From assembly GCA_034509755.1 (NCBI GenBank), contig CM067559.1, positions 13,932,501 through 13,996,500 on the forward strand: 64,000 nucleotides of DNA, given 5' to 3'. Below are positions 1-10,200 of the stretch, in pieces. The position numbers were made by a program, and so were the translations under genes. Origin of the DNA: Anisodus tanguticus (taxonomy: Eukaryota; Streptophyta; Magnoliopsida; Solanales; Solanaceae). Position 1 is the stretch's first letter, and every line of letters begins with the position of its first letter. The notes beneath the pieces are model-generated. The model was not told the DNA's origin. It ran no database searches and was given only the letters and a program-made list of their open reading frames with translations.

Positions 1-258
1 TTGGGACGGAGGGAGTATTTATCTTAATTTACCTTTTTAGCTTATTAAAAAATATTTTGTTTTCTTTTTTGGTAACTTTTTAATTATAATTTTTCACGTG
101 ACATATTTTTAAGAGCACAATATTAAAGGATATTTTAATACATTCTACATATCTTTAATTTAAAACCACAAAATTCAAAAGTCTTATTTACCTTCTTAAA
201 TTTTGTGTCAAGTTAAAATCTGACAAACAAATTGAAACGGAGGAAGTACTATTTGTTG
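1..258. repeat. Stowaway-like MITE remnants
   Basis: The window opens with GGGACGGAGGGAGTA, the usual right end of a TA-flanked plant MITE. A second, diverged right end (GAAACGGAGGAAGTAC) lies near 233-249. The AT-rich body between them resembles the right half of the MITE at 26790-27007, with similar wording about 150-230. A third end in left orientation (TACTTCCTCTCGTCC) starts near 259. These are fragments; no complete element with both ends and a TSD can be shown. Confidence 0.4.
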
Positions 259-1136
259 TACTTCCTCTCGTCCATGTTAATTAGTTGTCATGTTTTACTT
301 TTGCACACCTCTTGTAAAAACAATAATTTAAAAAATAAGTTGATTAAATGGCCCGTAATTATTCTTTAATCTTGATTTAATATTACTTTTCTTTCATTTG
401 ATTAAGGAAAAATGACATGGTATGACCGTCATCAATGTAAATGGCCCAACATTGAACTATATGATCCGAAATACACCTTAGACTCAAAATAAAGACAAGT
501 TATAGTCAAATTCTAAAATTTCACCCCTCACTTTCTCCACTATGTTACGTTCTTTCGCCGATTTTGACAATTTTTATCGTTACCAACACCGAGTGGTCGG
601 AGAACATAATCTGATTACTCCAAGTGGTAACCACCTATCTCTGGCATCATTTATATCTTCGTGTTCTTTTTCTATGGAATCTCCGTCAGTATCTTCTCCG
701 AAACAATCCATTTTTAGGTTTCTACCGTAATATCCGAAGGAAAAGTGATGTTGCAGTGGAGATTCACAGGAAAAACAGGGGAATCCATGGTGTTTTCATG
801 GTGGTGTTTAGGTGGTGTGCCAGTGGAAGGTGGAGGGTTATCGTGGTGATTCACGGTGGAGAGGTAGAGTGACGGGGTGAACAGGTGGTGCTTAGTTGAT
901 GCTACGGTGGTGTGGACAAATGATGAAGATGTTTTGTTTTTGTATCTCTCAAAATCCATCTAAATTTTGGACTGTGTTTCCTTAATAAATATACCCAAAA
1001 CAGTATAATATGTGTATAATTAGTCTATATTATATATTGATTATACATTTATTATACACTTCATATGTATAGTGTATACAAATTGTATGAGCACTGAATG
1101 TTTATTAATAGTGTATATGTGTTACATGTTGGAAAT
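259..1136. other. non-coding, AT-rich repeat debris
   Basis: No gene is supported. Short open frames at 542-959 have no recognisable domain and lie in simple GTGG/GGTGG-rich sequence. From about 960 to 1136 the DNA is a TATA/TGTATA-rich stretch whose inverted partner lies at 7740-7800. The retrotransposon at 1137-7709 therefore appears to have landed in an AT-rich foldback sequence. Confidence 0.5.
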
Positions 1137-2522
1137 TTGCCTTTGGCGGGGAGATGCGTCCACCCATCTTTGATGAATTAAACACTAGTGTTTCGCATGT
1201 TGGAAGCTTTGTCTCTTTACACATGCATGATCTACGAAGTGAGTAGATGACCTTAGGGCCAAGAATCGTCAAATTTCATTGAGAAATGAAAGAGATATTG
1301 GTCCACGAAGTAAGGTGTTTGAGGCATGGAAATGTGGTGTGGGACAAATCTACCACATCGATGGGAATAGGAAGAATTGCTCTATATATAAGTCTCTAAT
1401 TGGTAAAGGGTTTGGGACCCCAAGGGGTATCCCATGTGTTTAAAGGAGGGAAGACCTAGATATGCTTGGGTTCAAGGCTAAGCCCACACGCGCGCCGCCG
1501 CCGCCCGCCCGTCCGGTCCGGTTCCGGGTCACGGGTCACGGGCTGTCTGTGGGCTGTGGGCTGTGGGCTATGGGGACTTTCTGATATTATCTTTTTGGAC
1601 TAGAGAACTCTGTCAGATGAACAGTTTGATCCCTGAAGTTTCAATATTTACAGTTTGATCCCCAGAGTTTCTGGAAAGTTGGTTTTGGGGTGACGGAAGG
1701 CAGAAAACTTTCTGCCTTACCGTTGGACTGTTTTACGGAGCATTAACCAGCCATTACTTGGCTGATTAACTCCTCCATTTTCACCCTCCTTCATGTCCAT
1801 TTAAGCAGCATCTTTGATGGCCATTAACAGCCATTACTTAGCTGTTTAATGCCCTCCTGATGGCCATTAACAACCATGTTTTGGGCAGTTATTTAGCCCC
1901 TCCTCCATGCTATATATTGAGCCTCGTTTGGCTCAATTCGTGACAGCAGAAACAGACTGAAAACACACGAGAAAAATAGTCACGAAAATAGCACAAACAG
2001 TGAGTAAAACAGTGAGTAAATCTGTGTTGAAAAACAGTGAGTAAAGACACTCATATACACAAGATATACACTACAGAGACACACTATATACACAGAGACA
2101 AAAGAGAAGAGTAAAGAGAAACTCTTCCTTCCTATTCCATATCTTCAGCAAGTCGATTCATATTTGTTTTCTTCGTCAGGCTCAACCTATTGGTTTTGTA
2201 GCGTTGAGATTAAAGTGTTGTTTTATCTTGGGAGACTATTGCCCGCTAATGTAAAAACATATATACGGGGCAATCTTGTCTTAAGGACATAGGGCTATCA
2301 CTCGACTCAACACACAACGTTGTAACCATCCAGATTTAGTTGTTTCTTGATTTCAGGTTATCAAAATTCAAGACACAACTAGATTGCGGCAGTTTTGAAG
2401 ATTGGCCTATTTGTTCAACAAGATTCAATTTCTGAATATTGAATATTTGTTTATCCTTTCGAATACTTGTAATAGTTATGTACTTCTCGTACTGCTTTAT
2501 AAAGTACAATAGAGTACCAACA
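1137..2522 (+). repeat. 5' LTR of copia A1
   Basis: The LTR is 1386 bp, begins TG and ends CA. It holds a GC-rich run (about 1488-1570), a likely TATA segment (CTATATATTGAGCC, about 1910), and a segment at 2228-2310 that is strikingly conserved with the LTRs of A2. That segment contains the inverted pair ATTGCCC/GGGCAAT. The next bases, 2523-2540, are ATTTAAGACAAGATTGTA rather than the usual TGGTATCAGAGC primer site. Confidence 0.88.
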
Positions 2523-2535
2523 ATTTAAGACAAGA

Positions 2536-2811
2536 TTGTATTGTATTACTATTAGTGTTCGAAAGATGTCGGTCAAAAGTTGTGTGACCAAATCTGGATA
2601 TGGCTATGGTTTTCTGGTAGAAGAAAGTGATGATGATGCCGTTGAAAGTCAACGTCTTCGTGGTGTCACCGCTCCCAAGAGTGGTAGGAACAAGCGCTCA
2701 CGAGAGCCTGAGGATGTCAACTGGGACAAGAGGAGAAGGTTGAAGATGTGGTTCTATCTTGCAGCAGAAGGCCTATATCTGTCCCAGACAAAAAATTCGA
2801 AATTGGGATAA
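2536..2811 (+). pseudogene. gag remnant of copia A1
   Basis: A 91-codon open frame begins just after the LTR leader. The likely gag start is the second ATG (2566, MSVKSC). The residues are charged (EESDDDAVESQ, then GRNKRSREPED). A stretch reading LKMWFYLAAEGLYLSQT resembles the gag segment MLFYLTVMGMTRFLT in A2 (about 39507). Everything from there to the integrase remnant is deleted or unreadable. It is recognised by position and by comparison with A2, not by a domain of its own. Confidence 0.5.
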
Positions 2812-3176
2812 GTATTTTTCTTACTTGTCAAGAATGAAGATTAAATGATGTCTGATTAAAAATGGATTAAAGTAAGGAGGAATATAAATATATTCCTTAT
2901 GCTTTAAAAAAAATCAGAAGTTTAATCTCTTCTTCTTACCCGTTTATAGATTGGATTTTGTAAACGACTTAAAAAGATCCGTTCTTTTAAGTGTAATGAT
3001 TAAAAGTGTGTAAAGTATGTTCGCACATACGAGGGAGAAAGATCCACTGACTGTGCAAAAACTGTTACCACTTTTAAGTAAGTGCCAAGAATTATCTGGG
3101 CACCAATCATAACGGAAGAAGTCTAAAAGTTAAAGACGTTGAGCCTGTCACACTATTTGGCAGAAGATCCTTCATA

Positions 3177-3312
3177 GGATGATATTGGACACTCAGTCAT
3201 ACAAAGCCTTCGGGCGACTGGAGTGGGCCAAAATTCCTTTGATATGATGATATTGGACACTCAGTCATATAAAGCCTCCGGGCGACTGGAGTGGGGCTAG
3301 AATTCATTTCAT
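3177..3312. repeat. 68-bp tandem duplication in A1 interior
   Basis: The phrase GATATTGGACACTCAGTCAT occurs at 3181 and again at 3249, followed both times by AAAGCC..CGGGCGACTGGAGTGGG. This gives a two-copy tandem repeat with a 68-bp period. A third, more diverged copy (TTGGACACTCAGTCTGCC) begins near 3399. No coding function is visible. Confidence 0.75.
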
Positions 3313-3881
3313 AGGAAAAGTAATGGACACCTAGTAAGGTGGGCCAGAGTTTCCAGGTCTTAAATGATCTGAAGGCCTAAAGAAAGGCAGAAAAGAAATT
3401 GGACACTCAGTCTGCCAAAGCAACCGGAGTGGTTACGCCCTAACCACGGGCAATAGGTTATTCATGTGAAGCAACGCCACCTCTAAAGTAGAAGGGGTTA
3501 GAGAGGTTGTCCTCAATATGACTTCAGGGAATGTGATCACTCTAAGATGATGTGATACATGTCCCTAACTTGGTTTAAGGGACTCTGTTGGTCAAACTGG
3601 TTTGAGACTAGTCCAACAGGTCTGTAATAACTAAGAATGATACAGTACGTTTGTAGCTAAATGAATGATATATTTGTAATCCTTGCATCTATGCCATCAT
3701 AGATTAAGACACGTTAAATAGCAAGTCATTCAAAAGCTAACGATGTTGAGATTGTTGCCTTCTGTCGATATAAACCCTCAAAATAAATGTGAGGTAGACG
3801 AAGAGGCAAAATCACCTTTCCAAATTCCGTCAAAGGAATAGCGAAAGAAGTACTGCTCCTCTAGAATTTAGTCACACCTAC

Positions 3882-5000
3882 TTGGGTGATTTGAAGTTTA
3901 TACAAAATAGAGGGGGAGACAAGTACGTTATGACCTTCATTGATGATGGTACAATGTATTGTATCCTTTGTTTATTGAAAAGCAAAGATGAAGTTGTTGA
4001 AGCGGATAAATGCTACAAAACAGAAGTTGAAAATCAACTAAGCCTACGGATTGAGGAATTCGTAGTGATAGAGGGGGAGAATGTGAAGCATCGTTCATTA
4101 AACGACTGTTCATTTCTCACCTCAGTCCAACGGTGTTAGCCAAGCGCAAAGTCATACGCCCAAATTATGTGGGGTGGCTTGGGAAAAGTTGGAATACTGA
4201 AACAGGTCAAGTTCTAGATTGCATATCCACTAGATCTGCAAATAACAGTAGTGGTGATCGCCTCTTGGTGTCAAAGAATGATGAATTCATTGAAGATAAC
4301 TTTCCTTGGAAAGGAAAAAGGAGTAATTGCTCAAGGTTAACAAGAACCCGCGAGGGCCTGACTGTCCGGAACTAGACGTTCCGTATCTACAGGACTCGAA
4401 AGTTGCTGGCTATCCGGAACTTAATATTCCAGATCTGCAGAACTCATGGATTCTAGATGTTGAACTGAGACGGAGCAAAGAGGGGACAAAGACTTGTTCC
4501 ATACCTTCTAGCTTGTATGTTTGAGAACGAACCATGGACAATTAACAAATAATTGTCATCTCCAAAAGCACTGCTTTGGAAAGAAGCTAAAGAGAGAAAT
4601 ATATTCCATCATATAGAACCATACTTGTGAAATGGTTGATCTTCCTCCGGGAAAAGAACCTTTGGGTTGTAAAAGGTGCTCCCCTGTGAGTAGCTTAACA
4701 TCCAGGGCCATTGCAGTCTTGCGTGGCATGGATGTTGAAATAGCCTTCCCAACCGAAGAGTTGGAAGAAGAGGATCGAGTTGGTTTCTTTGAATTTGTTG
4801 GGCTTCTTCCGAACTTTCATTTTGGTCCCCGAAATGTTTACATTTTGGTCCCGAAAGTTTCGAGATAAAAAGAAATAATGAATCTGACCACAGAAATATT
4901 GACTCTGAAGTTAGAAAGCCAACAGTTGGAGAATCAACAGTCTGAAAGTAAAAGTCATATTGAAACAAAGTCTCGATATGAAAGATATGGGTATCACAGA
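3882..5000 (+). pseudogene. integrase and RT-linker remnants of copia A1
   Basis: The segment at 3882-4095 reads GDLKFIQNRGGDKYVMTFID, the start of a copia integrase core (compare DLKFAQTRGGNKYFVTFIDD in A2). It continues through KSKDEVVEADKCYKTEVENQ. Near 4190-4310 are traces of the integrase C-terminal region (NSSGDRLLVSK, DEFIEDNFPW). At 4327-4524 is the gag-pol linker before reverse transcriptase (VELRRSKEGTK). About 4632-4680 is VDLPPGKEPLGCK, normally the first strand of the RT domain. The catalytic centres are lost and the frame changes several times, so this is a fossil. Confidence 0.75.
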
Positions 5001-5229
5001 TGACATCTTAGGAATTGGATTTCTAAGACATCTAACGGATTTGGTCGATAGTTGACGAGTCTCGTTGAAGCCACCAATGGATATGAATCATAGAGCCGTT
5101 GGAATCATGGTTCACCCATAGACAAGGAGCGATATGCTCAGGTCACGTGTAGTTCAATTTATTGTACACACTACAACCGACCTGGTATCGACCTACAAAG
5201 CAGATCAGTTGAACTAAGGTTCACTGATG

Positions 5230-5930
5230 ATTTTAATACATGATCGGTAAAAGGCGTTAAGTCGGATATGACGATATCTGAATTATTCGCTTATCTATAG
5301 ATTATAGTATTCTGGATGTCTAGCGGTTCTGGGAGAACACAGTGATGCAAACTGGACATCAGATCTGAAGAACACCAATGCCACAAGTAAATGTGTATGG
5401 TGGGTCTTGGAAAATCCTCTAAGCAAACTTGCATCGGCCGATTCATGATGGAATCGGAGTTTATCGCTTTATGCAAAGTATGAAAGAAGTTGAGTAACTT
5501 CACGACTCCTTAGAGGACGTCCCTTATTGGGAGAAACCCGTGTCATCAACAGTTATACACTGTGGCTAGCCGGTCGGCTTCAGGAAGGACAGGGATGACG
5601 GCGTCTGGACATATCTGTCAGGATCTGTTGGAGACATAAGACCGTATGGCAGTTGATCATCACGGGTGTCACATCCTTGTTTACTAACTAAGGGACTACC
5701 CGGAGATCAAATGTTCTGCCTGTCTAGGGGAATGGGCTTAAAACCCAAACAATACGAACCTTTGCGGTGGAAACCCAACCATACTGATTGGAGATCCCAA
5801 GAATTTGGTTCAATGGGAAAACTAAGCGGCAAAAGGTTCGGTTGAGCGCTTCGGTGGAAGCAAGAAGCACTTCGAATGATGATTTCTGTACGGAAACATG
5901 AATCCAAAGTTGTTCCCGCGATAGACATTA
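5230..5930 (+). pseudogene. RNase H remnant of copia A1
   Basis: In shifting frames the plus strand here matches the RNase H part of A2 (42924-43440). Shared nucleotide stretches include the segment around 5390-5530 (GGAAAATCCTCTAAGCAAAC, matched at 43055) and the closing phrase at 5708-5745 (TTCTGCCTGTCTAGGGGAAT). In this element the region is full of stops. The assignment rests on nucleotide likeness to A2 and on its place before the 3' LTR. Confidence 0.6.
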
Positions 5931-6382
5931 AAGTGCTGCCTGCATGGTGGGTAAAGGTTAAGCTTCCAAACCTTTAACGATCCTCAAACTGTTGAGGTTA
6001 AGTTTGGGGAAACTTTTAATGATTCCTAACACTTGTGAAGTGGGGTATAACAGGATACCTTGTAGGAGATCACCTATTTAAATGCGAGGATGGCCGCCTC
6101 AAATGAACGCACTTAAGAATCCAAGTGTGTCCATGGCCATAACGGACAGAAACGTAAGAAGGAAAATGAATAAGAAGAGTTATTGTGTTGATATCGTTGT
6201 CTTGGCTTACACTAAACACTGACGGTTCAAGACATCACGTTCACCGCGCAGTCCGATGGTATTCAACTAGGGAAGGTTCAAAGCGAAAGCTACCTCTCCT
6301 GATGCAATATCTTTTCGCTGAAAGATTGCTGAAATGTAGGCACCTTGTGTGTGCGCCACAATCTCTCTTTCATAGAGGGGAT
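5708..6382 (+). other. conserved non-coding block before the 3' LTR of A1
   Basis: About 670 bp between the end of pol and the LTR is closely similar to 43394-44064 of A2, although the coding parts have diverged more. It holds CGATCCTCAAACTGTTGAGG-like phrases and a 3' end with AGAGGGGAT as the likely polypurine tract next to the LTR at 6383. A long 3' untranslated block is plausible; no conserved open frame was found in it. Confidence 0.6.
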
Positions 6383-7709
6383 TGTTGGAAATTTGCCTTT
6401 GGCGGGGAGATGCGTCCACCCATCTTTGATGAATTAAACACTAGTGTTCCGCATGTTGGAGGCTTTGTCTCTTTACACATGCATGATCTACGAAGTGAGT
6501 AGATGACCGTAGGGCCAAGAATCGTCAAATTTCATTGAGAAATGAAAGAGATATTGGTCCACGAAGTAAGGTGTTTGAGGCATGGAAATGTGGTGTGGGA
6601 CAAATCTACCACATCGGTGGGAATAGGAAGAATTTCTCTCTATATAAGTCTCTAATTGGTAAAGGGTTTGGGACACCAAGGGGCTGCCGCCGCTCGCCCG
6701 TCCCATCCGGTCCGGTTCCGAGTCACGGGTCACGGGTCATGGGCTGTCTGTGGGCTGTGGGGACTTTCTGATATTATCTTTTTGGACCAGAGAACTCTGG
6801 CAGATGTACAGTTTGATCCCTGAAGTTTCAATATTTACAGTTTGATCCCCAGAGTTTCTGGAAAGTTGGTTTTGGGGTGACGGAAGGCAGAAAACTTTCT
6901 GCCTACCGTTGGACTATTTTATGGAGCATTAACCATCCATTACTTGGCTGATTAACTCCTCCATTTTCACTGTCCTTCATGTCCATTTAAGCATCCTCCT
7001 TTATGGCCATTAACAGTCATTACTTTGCTGTTTAATGCCCTCCTAATGGCCATTAACAGCCATGTTTTGGGCAGTTGTTTAGCCCCTCCTCCATGCTATA
7101 TATTGAGCCTCTTTTGGCTCAATTCGTGACAGCAGAAACAGACTGAAAACACACGAGAAAAACAGTCACGAAAATAGCACAAACAGTGAGTAAAACAGTG
7201 AGTAAATCTGTGTTGAAAAACAATGAGTAAAGACACTCATATACACAAGATATACACTACAGAGACACACTATATACACAGAGACAAAAGAGAAGATTAA
7301 AGAGAAACTCTTCCTTCCTATTCCATATCTTCAGCAAGTCGATTCATATTTGTTTTCTTCGTCAGGCTCAACCTATTGGCTTTGTAGCGTTGAGATTAAA
7401 AGTGTTGTTTTACCTTGGGAGACTATTGCCCGCTAACGTAAAAGCATATATATGGGGCAATCTTGTCTTAAGGACAGAGGGCTATCACTCGACTCAACAC
7501 ACAACGTTGTAACCATCCAGATTTAGTTGTTTCTTGATTTTAGGTTATCAAGATTCAAGACACAACTAGCTTGCGACAGTTTTGAAGATTGGCCTATTTG
7601 TTCAACAAGATTCAATTTCTGAATATTGAATATTTGTTTATCCTTTCGAATACTTGTAATAGTTATTTACTTTCCGTACTGCTTTTTAAAGTACAATAGA
7701 GTACCAACA
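6383..7709 (+). repeat. 3' LTR of copia A1
   Basis: The second copy of the A1 LTR is about 1327 bp. It differs from the 5' copy by scattered substitutions and lacks about 45-60 bp around the GC-rich run (compare 1430-1500 with 6680-6700). It starts TGTTGG after AGAGGGGAT and ends CCAACA before TTACA. Confidence 0.88.
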
Positions 7710-7714
7710 TTACA

Positions 7715-8548
7715 TACATTGTAGATACACTTTTCATATAATATATACATTTGGAAGTGTATAATAAATGTATATATAGTGTATAATGTATACATATATT
7801 CTTTTGGCTACAATATGTCCTTTTGATTTTATGCCCGCCATGCGATTATTAATTTTTTCACCGGATGACTATTTATGTATCTATCCCTTGTATTAGTTTC
7901 TCTGCATTTATTTAAAAAGGTAAAATAAAAAAAAATTATCTTAATTTTCTAAAATGAAAAGTATTTTGGACTAAATATTTTTAATAAATGTGACACATAA
8001 AATGGACTGGAGGAAATATATATTTGTACTGCCTCTATTTCATTTTAGTTGTTAATGTTACTGAAATTATTTGTCATTTTAGAAAATTAAAATATAATTT
8101 TTATTTTATTTTACCCTTAATATTAATTATTCTTGAAAATAAATAATATTAATAACATAGAGTTTTAAATTTGAAGAGGTTTAACAAGTGATTATAATTG
8201 TTTGAAGAGAGATATTATAATAGAGTCCCAAATTAGTTTATTATGATTATCAAATTATCATGTGGATAATATATGTATATTAAGAAAATATTTATCGATC
8301 TGACTGCAATTAATTAATCACATATTCTTACTTTAATTCGGTAATGCTCAAGACCAAGTTACTTGTTTTGCCACCAAATATTGAGTAAAGCTACATTTTT
8401 TCTATTATCTATGGGGTCTTTGTTAGCTGGTTAGGCTAATGTAGGTATTAGTAATATAGTATTAACTATGTAGGTATAAGTTACATGTTCTCCGAGAATA
8501 GTGGCGGTCTTTATTTAGTTATGGTCAACAAGATAGCAACGGTAAAAG
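7715..8548. other. non-coding AT-rich stretch
   Basis: No gene seen. 7715-7800 is the continuation of the AT-rich foldback split by A1. 8020-8110 carries MITE-like wording (CTGCCTCTATTTCATTTTAG). The remainder is AT-rich with no open frame of note. Confidence 0.5.
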
Positions 8549-8557
8549 ATTTATTAA

Positions 8558-9137
8558 GACTTAATGCATATGCGGCCTTCTAAACTTGTCCCTTTTTCCA
8601 TCTTGACACCTCAACTAAGTATTATTCCTATTGAACCCCTGAACTTGGTCTCAAGTGCGTCTATCAAACACAATCCGACTTATAGATAACATATATGGTG
8701 AATTTCATATTTTTTAGCCTTGACGTGAATGTCAATTTCATCCTGCGTGAAAAATTCAACCAATTAAAATACCCTCCCATTTTAGTTATACACATCAGAT
8801 ATTAAGTTTTGGTTTTTTTTTTTTAGTTTTCAATTTTGGTGTCCAATTTTGATTTCTTATTTGTCAATTTTTATAACACAGCAGCACACTTCTTTCTATC
8901 TGATGTGTATAACTAAAATGGGAGGGGTCTTTTAATTGGTTGATTTTTTCACGTAGGATGCGATTGACATTCGCAAGGCTAAAAAAATGAAACTCACCAT
9001 ATATGCTTTGTAAGCCAAATTGTGTTTGATAGACACACTTGAGGCCAAGTTCAAGGGTTCAATAGGAACAACATTTAGTTGAGGTGTCAAAATTGAAAAA
9101 AGAAGACAAATTTAGTGGGTCGTATATGCATTAAGCC
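8558..9137. mobile_element. foldback (MULE-like) MITE with 9-bp TSD
   Basis: The two halves are long inverted repeats of about 250 bp. The left arm starts GACTTAATGCATATG; the right arm, read in reverse complement, starts GGCTTAATGCATATA. Matching pairs include TAGTTATACACATCAGAT with ATCTGATGTGTATAACTA, and AGTTGAGGTGTCAA with its complement. The spacer is T-rich (about 8811-8880). The 9-bp ATTTATTAA precedes (8549-8557) and follows (9138-9146). Long arms with a 9-bp duplication suit a Mutator-like non-autonomous element. There is no coding capacity. Confidence 0.8.
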
Positions 9138-9146
9138 ATTTATTAA

Positions 9147-9511
9147 TGGTAGAATATTAAGCGGAGAAGAGTGAGAAAAAAGAATAAAAAATAAAAAGAA
9201 AAAAACCCCAAAATATGTTTTTTGGACTTATAACACAAATTGTCAAGTCAACAAAAAACGTTTAAATAAAATAGTTGGGGTCTACCTGAAGTATTTAAAT
9301 AGAATAAGGTGTAGTTAAAAGTGATTAAGCGAAAGATTTTACCCTAAATAAAAAGTAAAATCACTAGGAACATGAAAAAGATTATACATAGAGAAAAAAA
9401 ATATAGAATTGATGAGAGAGTTAATATATTCAATTTATTTAAGGAGAGAAATATTTTATACTCACTCAATCTGGTTTCCGTTTGTTGACGGACCCGACCG
9501 ACTTGTTTTTA
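9147..9511. other. non-coding stretch upstream of the hAT element
   Basis: AT-rich with long A runs (about 9180-9215) and no coding sequence. Before the hAT insertion at 9520 this DNA adjoined the ARP4 5' region, so any original ARP4 promoter would now lie here, 3.5 kb further from the ATG. No convincing TATA box or known site could be assigned. Confidence 0.4.
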
Positions 9512-9859
9512 TTCAAAACTAAGGCTGGCCAGTGGGCCGGGACGGCCCGAACCCCACCCGACCCCGTCCCGAGCCCGCCCCGACCCCGCTTAAAAAAAAA
9601 CGGTAGCGGGACTCGAACTCGGGACTGGACAATGTCTCGTCCCGCCAGACCCGAGCCCGCCCTAGGCCCGCCAAACCCGAGCCCGCCCCGAGCCCGTCCC
9701 GACCCCGAGCCCGACCCCGCCCGAGAGCTCCCCCTTTGCAAATATAATTGTTGCACCAACGATCATTTTAGATTTTGGCCGTTGGGCAATGGCCATTTTT
9801 GGCCTCCCCCTCCCCCTACCCTCTTAATATTTATTTTTAACTCATAAGTTATTATATTT

Positions 9860-10200
9860 ACACTTTAACCCAATTATCCAACTATAAATAACTCATTTTC
9901 TCTTCATCTTTCTCACAAATCTTCCTACAATCTCTCTAATCTCTCAATATATCTCTCTACAAGTCTACATTGTTTACTAAATATTCAATTTTATTTATTC
10001 ATTTGGGAATTGGGAGTGAAGTTGGCAACTAGCTTGAGGATCTTCCATCGAGCAAAGTTTCAATTTTCAACCCCTCGATTACACGTCGACGTTACGTCGG
10101 CGTTTGGTACATTCGTTCCTTCATTAAATTATTATTGTCTGTTTATTTTATTTAGCGAACTTAATTTTATTATCTTTAATTATTTATTATCATAATTAAA
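9860..10200 (+). promoter_or_regulatory. putative promoter and leader of the hAT transposase
   Basis: After the GC-rich subterminal arrays the sequence becomes AT-rich, with ACTATAAATAACTC near 9880 as a plausible TATA box. CT-rich sequence typical of a plant 5' leader follows (CTCTCTAATCTCTCAATATATCTCTC). The transposase ATG is at 10201. This is inferred from position and composition only. Confidence 0.4.

Larger units (their letters stand above)
1137..7709 (+). mobile_element. complete, decayed Ty1/copia retrotransposon A1
   Basis: Two long direct repeats (1137-2522 and 6383-7709) both start TGTTGGAAATTTGCC and end GAGTACCAACA. They are flanked by the 5-bp target duplication TTACA (1132-1136 and 7710-7714). 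The interior keeps only traces of copia gag, integrase and RNase H on the plus strand, heavily broken by stops and deletions. The layout matches A2 at 38500-45007, which shares the leader after the 5' LTR and a non-coding block before the 3' LTR. With about 4 kb of degenerate interior it cannot make its own proteins, but it retains LTRs, leader and tract and might be mobilised in trans. Confidence 0.9.

Noticed and set aside
542..959. Overlapping open frames on both strands
   Set aside because: No domain, no splice pattern and low-complexity GGTGG wording; treated as chance frames in repeat debris.
9466..9847. Two overlapping frames rich in Pro/Arg/Gly
   Set aside because: They are produced by the CCCGACCCCG arrays at the hAT left end; the right end gives similar false frames at 12823-13028.
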